NCBI GenBank assembly: GCA_019894815.1
Contig: JAGXNU010000038.1
Span: 1 to 12,548, forward strand
Reading direction: 5' to 3'
Origin: Promethearchaeota archaeon
GTDB taxonomy: Archaea; Asgardarchaeota; Lokiarchaeia; Sigyniarchaeales; SOKP01
Length of the DNA stretch: 12,548 nucleotides
Within the stretch, counting starts at the first letter, position 1; the number at the start of each line of letters is the position of its first letter. Shown piece after piece: positions 7,325-12,548 of this stretch. The notes below the pieces were generated by a model. It did not search any database, was not told the DNA's origin, and saw nothing but the letters and a program-made list of their open reading frames with translations. A program made the position numbers and the translations under genes.

Positions 7325-8497
7325 ATGGAATGGCAACCAGAAGTAAAAGAACTTTATGATAATGTGGTTTTAAGAATGCCAGAGATGGTTAGGCCCGTTA
7401 TAAAACCTCAACTCTTCCAAAAAGCAGAAATTAAATGTAAGGAGAGACGAGGTAAGATGGTAGCTGAAGTAGATCTCATAGTAGCATTATTTGAAATAAC
7501 ACCTACTGCATTTCAACCCACGATGACTGAAGATCTAAAAGCACTAAAAGTTGATTATGATAGGTATTTATCTAAGGTAAAGTCAGACTTCAAATGTACG
7601 AACGATTTAGAACAGATGATTGAGGACTTCGCAAAAATCTGTGAAATCACTGAAGTTAGCTTTAATAAGAATGCAACTCGGAAAGTTTTCGATGTATTTG
7701 AGAAATTTTTTAAAGGAGCTCCCATTTCTATTAGAACCACAACCAAACCGGTTGAGCGTAGAGATGTTGCACTTAGATATGTAGAATTCTTTATGCCATA
7801 TAACCCAGATCCTTATACAAAAGCTATTACTGAGGGATTAATTGAAAAAGATGATCACCCGATCCATGAAATGATTCAAGAAACTATGGACACTTTTCAA
7901 CTGATGGGTTATGGAGTTGATGTGGACGCTACTACGGGGTTATCAAAGATTTGGGTGTTCATCGTCCCTGGTTCGATTGAGCCTATTTTTAAAATGAAAT
8001 CAGCGCCGGAAAGTATGAAAAAATATAAGGATTACTTACTTAAGCATGATTTAACAGCTTTCAGCTTATTTGCTTTTGATTTTCTACATAAAACTACGAA
8101 TATCTATTTCATGTTAAAACAACCACCAAAGGCAACATATGATAATTGCGTAGCACTCGTAGAGGAATTAGGCTTTGAGTCAGCTACTAAGGAGACAATG
8201 GAAGGATGCATGAAAGCGGTGCATCTTAATTATACCTTTAGTTGGGATTCAGAAAAAATTGAGCGTTTCTGTTTTGGTATAGAAAGTGATGATACTAAAG
8301 AGGTTCCAGTTCATATTCATCCTTTGATGAAAAAATTTGTAGCCGAAACACCGCTCCAAAGTGATTCGCGTAAATTTCTCTGGGGGGTTGCATTCACTAG
8401 CAATGGGTTCTATTACAAGATTGAAAACGATTACAACGGAGTTATGATAGATTTCTTAGGTATGGGATGCAAAGCTGGACTTGAAACCTACAAATGA
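7325..8497 (+). CDS. ABBA aromatic prenyltransferase (NphB/CloQ type) fused to shared domain
   Basis: A 390-residue protein. Residues 1-84 are the shared domain. Residues about 95-378 align by eye along their full length with Streptomyces NphB (Orf2), a soluble enzyme that attaches isoprenyl diphosphates to aromatic rings. Matching blocks include 'DPYTKAITEGL' (162-172), 'HPIHEM' (178-183), 'TTNIYF' (257-262), 'KIERFCFGI' (311-319) and 'FYYK' (362-365). From remembered NphB residues, diphosphate contacts are kept at Lys208 (K119), Asn259 (N173), Arg314 (R228) and Lys365 (K284). The Mg2+-binding Asp62 appears to be replaced by an aromatic residue near Tyr152, suggesting Mg-independent activity as in CloQ/NovQ. 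There is no DDxxD motif and no membrane helix, so it is not UbiA-like. The fused domain links it to its SPASM and U32 neighbours. Donor chain length and acceptor are unknown. Confidence 0.85.
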   Translation: MEWQPEVKELYDNVVLRMPEMVRPVIKPQLFQKAEIKCKERRGKMVAEVDLIVALFEITPTAFQPTMTEDLKALKVDYDRYLSKVKSDFKCTNDLEQMIEDFAKICEITEVSFNKNATRKVFDVFEKFFKGAPISIRTTTKPVERRDVALRYVEFFMPYNPDPYTKAITEGLIEKDDHPIHEMIQETMDTFQLMGYGVDVDATTGLSKIWVFIVPGSIEPIFKMKSAPESMKKYKDYLLKHDLTAFSLFAFDFLHKTTNIYFMLKQPPKATYDNCVALVEELGFESATKETMEGCMKAVHLNYTFSWDSEKIERFCFGIESDDTKEVPVHIHPLMKKFVAETPLQSDSRKFLWGVAFTSNGFYYKIENDYNGVMIDFLGMGCKAGLETYK

Positions 8498-8508
8498 TTT
8501 AAAAAAAA

Positions 8509-8514
8509 GGAGGT
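8509..8514 (+). promoter_or_regulatory. Shine-Dalgarno site that sets an ATT start
   Basis: GGAGGT, 11 bases after the prenyltransferase stop codon, is followed by eight A residues and then ATT at 8523, an ideal 8-base spacing. The next downstream in-frame GTG/ATG codons lie 170 bases or more away, far outside the reach of this site. The T of the motif is itself part of an in-frame TAA (8514-8516), so the protein cannot begin further upstream. Confidence 0.75.
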
Positions 8515-8522
8515 AAAAAAAA

Positions 8523-9935
8523 ATTCAATTAACTGTTGCAACAAATTGGGACTTTAAACTTATAGAAGAATTATCTAAATATCCTGTAAGAGACTTTTAT
8601 GGTGTTGGTAACTTTTCTATAGTAGGTCATGGACGACCCTCATTTTTATTAAAAGAGGTAACGGAAGAGGAAATTGCTGAGTATATTAAGCAAGTGCATA
8701 TTAAAAATATGAAATTCTCATATTTACTAAATGCGCCTTGTATGAGCAATATGGAATACGAGCCTAACTATCATAGAAAATTAATAGAACATCTTCAGTG
8801 GATCAGTGATATAGGGTCCGATTACGTTATTGTAACTATTCCATTTTTAATTCAAATTATAAAAGAACAGTTCCCTAATTTGAAAATTCGTGTATCTACG
8901 ATTGCTCATGTCAATAGTGTCAATCGAGCTAAATTCTATGAATCATTGGGAGCTGACGAAATAACACCTAGTATTATGATTAACAGAGATTTCAAAACAT
9001 TGAAAAATATGCAAAAAGCTGTGAAATGTAAAATTGTTCCTCTTTTAACTGATGGATGCTTATATCAATGTCCTTTTAGATATTACCATTATAATCTTTT
9101 GGGGCATTCTTCTCAAGGAGATCACCAACTTGGCGGTAATTATATAGATTCATGCATTCTGAATTGCAGTGCTATTAAATTTTCAAATAAGACGGAAGTA
9201 ATTAAAGCCAGGTGGATTCGCCCTGAAGACTTATCACATTATGAAGAAATTGGAATTGACACATTCAAAATTGCTGGACGTCGAATGAGTTCTGAATGGA
9301 TAACACGAGCAGTTAAAGCATTTTCTTCACGTAAATATGAGGGCAATCTCGTTGATATTATTCAAGGTTTTACAATGTCAATCGGAATTGAAAATGATCC
9401 TCATGGTAAATTTCAACAAGCTGTCGATAAAGAATCCAAATCGAAATTAATAATAGATAATACAAAACTGGACGGATTTATTGAATTTTTCAAAACCCAA
9501 GATTGTATTTCGATGTGTGATGAGTGTAATTACTGCGAAAAATGGGCTGAAAAAGCAGTCTTCCTTGATAAGGAACAAGCTCCTAAATATGTTGAGTCAA
9601 TACAAGATTATCTTGATGATTTAGTAACAAGTCGTGAATTTGGGGTTGACACTGCTAAACCTAAAGAAAAAAAAGAGGATGAATTCAAGTGGGATAGTGA
9701 AACTGCACAAATATTTGATAAATTGATAAAATTATCACCCCCTCAATTTCAATCCATTGCCAAAGTGGTAATAGCATCTCTTGCTGAAGAAAAAGCGAAA
9801 AAAAGAGAATCATCGATGATTGAGAATGAAGACATAATTGAAGCATTCATTGAAGGAACACCAGAACCTTTTCAATTAGATATGAGAGAAGGTCTTCAAA
9901 AATATGGACTCATAAAAGAAGAATTGAATAATTAA
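8523..9935 (+). CDS. U32 'peptidase' family protein with C-terminal shared domain, ATT start
   Basis: The frame is open from 8517 and the conserved U32 N-terminus ('QLTVATNWDFKLIEEL') begins at the ATT at 8523. Starting at GTG 8694 would delete 57 conserved residues including 'GHGRPSFLL'. The full protein is 470 residues. The U32 TIM-barrel-like domain covers about residues 1-300, with Cys179, Cys183, Cys211 and Cys215 as candidate Fe-S ligands. A second CX3CX2CX2C group lies at 328/332/335/338. A charged Lys/Glu linker (about 379-387) leads to the shared domain at 388-470. Many U32 proteins are not proteases: UbiU/UbiV hydroxylate the ubiquinone ring without O2, and TrhP and RlhA act on RNA. 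Beside a prenyltransferase and an SCP2 protein, an O2-independent hydroxylase or similar role in small-molecule synthesis is the best inference; a protease role is possible but less likely. Confidence 0.85.
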   Translation: MQLTVATNWDFKLIEELSKYPVRDFYGVGNFSIVGHGRPSFLLKEVTEEEIAEYIKQVHIKNMKFSYLLNAPCMSNMEYEPNYHRKLIEHLQWISDIGSDYVIVTIPFLIQIIKEQFPNLKIRVSTIAHVNSVNRAKFYESLGADEITPSIMINRDFKTLKNMQKAVKCKIVPLLTDGCLYQCPFRYYHYNLLGHSSQGDHQLGGNYIDSCILNCSAIKFSNKTEVIKARWIRPEDLSHYEEIGIDTFKIAGRRMSSEWITRAVKAFSSRKYEGNLVDIIQGFTMSIGIENDPHGKFQQAVDKESKSKLIIDNTKLDGFIEFFKTQDCISMCDECNYCEKWAEKAVFLDKEQAPKYVESIQDYLDDLVTSREFGVDTAKPKEKKEDEFKWDSETAQIFDKLIKLSPPQFQSIAKVVIASLAEEKAKKRESSMIENEDIIEAFIEGTPEPFQLDMREGLQKYGLIKEELNN

Positions 9936-9963
9936 AGTAAAGAAAGTATTAGTAAAGGTTAGA

Positions 9964-9981
9964 AAAATATATGATTTTTTT
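9964..9981 (+). promoter_or_regulatory. Candidate TATA box and T-run between U32 and SCP2 genes
   Basis: AAAATATATG at 9964-9973 is TATA-like and lies about 45 bases before the SCP2 start. It is followed by a run of seven T residues (9975-9981), which could equally act as an archaeal intrinsic termination signal for the upstream gene. The 79-base gap suggests that the SCP2 gene may have its own promoter or be attenuated relative to the U32 gene. Confidence 0.25.
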
Positions 9982-10014
9982 ATTAAAGTCAATAATTTAA
10001 AACAAAAAAAGAAG

Positions 10015-10413
10015 ATGAAAAATAAAATGGAATCAAAAGAAGAATGGGAGGCGTATTTAACTCGCTTCATGGATGCCTATAATAAATTGCCTGATTTAGC
10101 TGCACTTTTAGAGCCAGTTTCCCCTTTAATTTTCCAATATATTATAAAAGATAAACCAGAGATGAGCTACTGGCAATTTATAGATAAAGACAAGATGCGA
10201 TGGGGGATGGGAGAATACTCTGGAGAGGACGCTCCAAAAATCCTTCATAAAACGGATTTTGATACAATCAAGAAGGTTAATTCTGGGGAATCCGATCCTA
10301 TACAAGCAACAATGGCGGGAACGTATGTTGTTGAAGGTGATGTTTCAAAATTGATGGCATGTGCTGCAATACTACCACTAAATGCTAAAGCTCATGAAAA
10401 AGCTTTGCATTAA
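10015..10413 (+). CDS. SCP2-like lipid-carrier protein
   Basis: A 132-residue protein matching the SCP2 (sterol carrier) fold in its second half. The marker segment is 'TDFDTIKKVNSGESDPIQATMAGTYVVEGDVSKLM' (about 80-114, quoted as two key parts: T-D-F-D-x-I-K-K and the M-x-G-x-Y-x-V-x-G-D motif). SCP2 domains form a hydrophobic tunnel. In quinone synthesis, UbiJ and the anaerobic UbiT use one to hold polyprenylated intermediates. No signal peptide or membrane helix is visible, so it should be cytosolic. Start choice is open: ATG 10015 or ATG 10027 (Met5), both preceded by purine-rich sequence. As the last gene of the block, after a prenyltransferase and a U32 protein, it most likely carries the prenylated product or intermediates. 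A general lipid-transfer role is the alternative. Confidence 0.8.
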   Translation: MKNKMESKEEWEAYLTRFMDAYNKLPDLAALLEPVSPLIFQYIIKDKPEMSYWQFIDKDKMRWGMGEYSGEDAPKILHKTDFDTIKKVNSGESDPIQATMAGTYVVEGDVSKLMACAAILPLNAKAHEKALH

Positions 10414-10415
10414 TA

Positions 10416-10427
10416 TTTTTTTTTTTT
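10416..10427 (+). terminator. Poly-T transcription terminator
   Basis: Twelve consecutive T residues begin three bases after the SCP2 stop codon. Archaeal RNA polymerase terminates at such T-runs without needing a hairpin. This is the longest T-run in the window and marks the probable 3' end of the plus-strand biosynthetic block. Confidence 0.7.
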
Positions 10428-10485
10428 AATTAGAAAAGATGACTATTCTAGAAATAGAGTAGAAGTAATAAAAATGTTAAAAAGC

Positions 10486-10503
10486 TGGCAGATTTTAATG
10501 CCA
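10486..10503. repeat. Short inverted repeat TGGCA/TGCCA
   Basis: TGGCA and TGCCA form a 5-base inverted repeat separated by 8 bases in the non-coding stretch between the SCP2 terminator and the next gene. A second small dyad (CTATT/AATAG) lies at 10443-10457. Both are short enough to be chance; they are recorded because this 200-base gap otherwise holds only AT-rich promoter-like sequence. Confidence 0.2.
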
Positions 10504-10564
10504 CCTCTTCTCCTAAGGTTATTATAACATATTGAAATTTTGATCAAAGATTTTAAATTTGACA

Positions 10565-10573
10565 AATATATAA
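10565..10573 (+). promoter_or_regulatory. Candidate TATA box for the zinc-ribbon membrane gene
   Basis: AATATATAA lies about 60 bases upstream of the ATG at 10629, which would give a leader of roughly 30 bases. The purine-rich GAGAGA at 10621-10626 just before the ATG can act as a weak ribosome-binding site. Since a strong T-run ends the preceding gene, a separate promoter is needed in this gap. Confidence 0.4.
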
Positions 10574-10628
10574 TAATAAATAGTAATAAATTCCCAATTA
10601 TTATCAAACGAAAATCTGAAGAGAGATA

Positions 10629-11186
10629 ATGTTTTGTCCAAATTGTGGAGAAAAGATAGAATCCCCTAACCAAAATTTTTGTACAAGCTGTGGAAGTGAA
10701 TTCCAATCCACTCTTACTCCTGAAGTTTCTAAAGCTTATCAACCAATAACTGAAAAACCTCAAGTGCCATCACCAGTTAGATCAGTTCCCGTTTACGAGT
10801 CAAAATCAATTAAAGTAGGAGGGCCAGGACCTCATTCAAAAAGGTGCTTTGCCTTCGCTCTCATAGCCATCGCATTTTTTATTGTCGGTTTAATTTTTGG
10901 ATTTACTATTGTACTCCGAATTCTTATGCCTGTATATCTTTACCCCTATCTTCCAGGTGGTCCTGTATTGTGGAGTGTAGCCTTTGTACTTCATATTGTG
11001 GGCTTAGTATTTGGGATTATTTCGAGAGTAAATAGCGGTAACGCTGGAAGATACGAACCAAGTAATGCTCTTGAGAAGGTCGGAAGCGTATTTGGGGTGT
11101 TTGGAATTATACTGAATGCTTTACCTCTTGTATTAATCCCCATAATGATTACTATGCCTATTTATGATCCTTATACTTATTTCTGA
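10629..11186 (+). CDS. Zinc-ribbon membrane protein
   Basis: A 185-residue protein with an intact N-terminal zinc ribbon (CPNC at Cys3/Cys6 and CTSC at Cys18/Cys21). A Pro/Ser-rich linker (about 30-70) follows, then three hydrophobic segments at about 74-97, 112-132 and 152-176. The class is common in archaea, where a cytosolic zinc ribbon is tethered to a small membrane domain. Its biochemical role is generally unknown. It shares ribbon spacing with the shorter protein encoded at 184-405. It is separated from the biosynthetic block by a terminator and has its own promoter candidate, so a functional link to the block is not supported. It converges with the LuxE-like gene, with 39 bases between the stops. 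Confidence 0.8.
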   Translation: MFCPNCGEKIESPNQNFCTSCGSEFQSTLTPEVSKAYQPITEKPQVPSPVRSVPVYESKSIKVGGPGPHSKRCFAFALIAIAFFIVGLIFGFTIVLRILMPVYLYPYLPGGPVLWSVAFVLHIVGLVFGIISRVNSGNAGRYEPSNALEKVGSVFGVFGIILNALPLVLIPIMITMPIYDPYTYF

Positions 11187-11225
11187 GCTTATAATTTAGA
11201 ATGGTTAATTGGAATAATAAATGGT

Positions 11226-12527
11226 TTAATGAACCCAATCAATTAATGAAGAACAACTTTTTCCTTGAGCATTTTTTAATCTCCCTTGTATTCTAAAGGT
11301 AGCTCCTTTATAACCACATTCTGGACACTTATTTCTCGAGATCAATTCTACAATGTCATCAACTAAGACCGCTTGATTTATCGAACCATTAACACCATAA
11401 GGAGTAAGAACTTCTAAAAGCCCTTCTTCTCCATCATTTGCGGGTTCTAAGTTTTCAAGATCCCTTACAATTATTCGAGCAGTATCAGGACAGTGTAGTA
11501 AAAAATCTTGATATTTTTCAGACCAATGACCTCCAAAAAGCGTCGGACCCTCTGTAAAGGCGTAAATATCCCTAATATCCTTCGATTTAATGTTAAACAC
11601 TTTTTCGTAGGATTCAATGAACCTACTTTTATTTACCTCACCCATCTTTGCTTCGCCTTTGACACCATCCCATCCACCACCACCACAACCGACAACAGAT
11701 TTTCCATCAAGATCAATAAACACCTTTTCTTTTAGCAATCTCTTCTCAAACATATTGTTCATTAAAAGTGGACTTCCCCCAAATAAAACTTTACTCACTT
11801 CGTTACTTTTCCAATATCCTGTTCTTATAATTTTTTTGATCATTTTCAACATTTTAGTAACATCCAATACGAAGCCGCCCTTTAATGAAAAAGTTGATAT
11901 AATTGCCCATAATGTTTTTAAATACTTTATTTTTACCAAGTATTCCTCGTGACCATAAAATTCCCAAGGTTTATTCATGCAAGCTGTAAAGTATCGAGTT
12001 TTATCAACAAATTCAAACCCTTCAGCACTTCTTTTTGCCATTATTGACATGATTAATCGATCCGGTGAGAAGTTAAAAATGACACCTTCTTTCGAGCCAG
12101 TTTTTAATTCTTTCCATTTAAAGAATTCTGTAAACACTTTAATTGAATTGTATTGTATTTGATCTAAATCTTCTAAAGTTCGGGGAACAATAGAAGGATC
12201 TCCTGTAGTTGAAGAGGAACACGAATATAGTGCTATTTTCTCATGAGGTACTTTTGTTAAGTTTAAGGTTCGATTCCCCGATTTTTTAAAGGTTTCTGTG
12301 GGAGTATACGGGATTGTTGCTAGATCACTAATCGAAATCTCGTCTGGAATTGTGAAATCGAACTTGTTACATATTTTATCTTTATAGTAATTACAATTAT
12401 CATAGGATAAGTTAATTTGATTTAAGATATCTTTACAAAATTTTTCATCAAGGTAATCACGGGATTTAAAGTCAAAATACTTTGTATTTAATTCTTCGGG
12501 TAGGAGATCATGAAATTTAAGGAACAA
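11226..12527 (-). CDS. LuxE-like acyl-activating enzyme
   Basis: A 433-residue protein (from TTG 12527) of the LuxE acyl-protein synthetase family within the adenylate-forming (ANL) superfamily. Seen: the phosphate-binding loop 'SSSTTGDPS' at 104-112, a Gly-rich 'GCGGGGWDG' at 280-288, and a 'GRLKN' motif at 415-419 like the ANL hinge/Lys region. LuxE makes an acyl-AMP and then an acyl-thioester on a Cys near its C-terminus; Cys425 lies nine residues from the end here. A CPEC pair at 401-404, absent from my memory of Vibrio LuxE, may bind metal. The TTG has a GAGGA about seven bases upstream. The frame stays open to the window edge, so a start beyond the window cannot be excluded. It may activate a fatty or aromatic acid. 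It lies on the opposite strand from the prenyltransferase block, so a link is speculative. Confidence 0.78.
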   Translation of the reverse strand: MFLKFHDLLPEELNTKYFDFKSRDYLDEKFCKDILNQINLSYDNCNYYKDKICNKFDFTIPDEISISDLATIPYTPTETFKKSGNRTLNLTKVPHEKIALYSCSSSTTGDPSIVPRTLEDLDQIQYNSIKVFTEFFKWKELKTGSKEGVIFNFSPDRLIMSIMAKRSAEGFEFVDKTRYFTACMNKPWEFYGHEEYLVKIKYLKTLWAIISTFSLKGGFVLDVTKMLKMIKKIIRTGYWKSNEVSKVLFGGSPLLMNNMFEKRLLKEKVFIDLDGKSVVGCGGGGWDGVKGEAKMGEVNKSRFIESYEKVFNIKSKDIRDIYAFTEGPTLFGGHWSEKYQDFLLHCPDTARIIVRDLENLEPANDGEEGLLEVLTPYGVNGSINQAVLVDDIVELISRNKCPECGYKGATFRIQGRLKNAQGKSCSSLIDWVH

Positions 12528-12548
12528 AATAGTTTCCTCTGAAAAAAT

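Noticed and set aside
7555..7746. Minus-strand frame of 63 codons
   Set aside because: It is entirely antisense within the prenyltransferase gene and has no ribosome-binding site or recognisable motif.
3008..9935. Chlorophyll biosynthesis from the PCP_red-like domain
   Set aside because: Only the small C-terminal BchB-like module is present. The nitrogenase-like catalytic regions of BchB, BchN and BchL are absent, so the domain is better read as a reused module.
8523..9935. True collagenase-like protease function for the U32 protein
   Set aside because: The family name is historical. The cysteine pattern and the prenyltransferase/SCP2 context fit Fe-S hydroxylase-type U32 proteins better, though protease activity is not excluded.
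9876..10070. Minus-strand frame of 64 codons
   Set aside because: It is antisense to the end of the U32 gene, the AT-rich gap and the SCP2 start, with a Phe/Lys-rich low-complexity translation.
10443..10763. Minus-strand frame of 106 codons
   Set aside because: It overlaps the zinc-ribbon end of the confident gene at 10629, which has four correctly spaced cysteines; the rest lies in AT-rich intergenic sequence and shows no motif.
10844..11035. Plus-strand 63-codon frame within the zinc-ribbon membrane gene
   Set aside because: It is a frame-shifted reading of membrane-segment codons, without its own ribosome-binding site.
11508..12162. Three plus-strand frames opposite the LuxE-like gene
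   Set aside because: They are all antisense to a 433-residue frame with clear ANL/LuxE motifs; their translations are Phe/Ser/Pro-rich and motif-free.
1..12548. CRISPR arrays, tRNA or rRNA genes, insertion sequences
   Set aside because: No regularly spaced direct repeats, cloverleaf sequences, rRNA-like stretches, transposase frames or terminal inverted repeats were noticed in any part of the window.

Overview
The window is AT-rich (about one third G+C by eye). Codon use is A/T-biased, GTG and TTG start codons are common, and short GTGA/GGTGA or GGAGG ribosome-binding motifs precede genes. TATA-like boxes and poly-T ends sit between genes. The flanking genes encode small 'CPNCG' zinc-ribbon membrane proteins. 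Together this suggests an anaerobic archaeon, possibly of the Asgard group. That placement is an inference from style; the window holds no rRNA or marker gene.

Layout. Positions 1-405 hold two minus-strand genes: the 5' end of an unrecognised gene that runs off the left edge, and a short, partly degenerate zinc-ribbon membrane protein. From 553 to 10413 everything is on the plus strand: a B12-binding-type radical SAM protein (553-2052), a poorly supported 226-residue reading frame (2264-2944), two paralogous radical SAM/SPASM proteins (3008-4372 and 4388-5788), a second B12-binding-type radical SAM protein (5821-7236), an ABBA-fold aromatic prenyltransferase of the NphB/CloQ type (7325-8497), a U32 'peptidase' family protein (8523-9935, apparently starting at ATT) and an SCP2-like lipid-carrier protein (10015-10413). 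A 12-T run after the SCP2 gene closes the block. A plus-strand zinc-ribbon/three-helix membrane protein (10629-11186) and a convergent minus-strand LuxE-like acyl-activating enzyme (11226-12527) follow. No tRNA, rRNA, CRISPR array or insertion sequence was seen.

The central observation is that four enzymes of the block carry the same ~80-residue domain. These are both SPASM proteins, the prenyltransferase and the U32 protein. The domain is N-terminal in three and C-terminal in the fourth, and its first half resembles the C-terminal PCP_red domain of the protochlorophyllide reductase BchB subunit. A common module on otherwise unrelated enzymes suggests that they dock to one another or share a bound substrate.

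The enzyme set recalls anaerobic ubiquinone synthesis in Proteobacteria: a prenyltransferase, a U32 protein (UbiU/UbiV family, O2-independent ring hydroxylation), an SCP2 protein (UbiT-like carrier) and several radical SAM enzymes. The prenyltransferase here is the soluble ABBA type rather than membrane UbiA. My working hypothesis is an undescribed oxygen-independent pathway to a prenylated aromatic compound, such as a quinone, a phenazine-like electron carrier or a meroterpenoid, built by a complex held together by the shared domain. The product and the order of steps cannot be read from the sequence.
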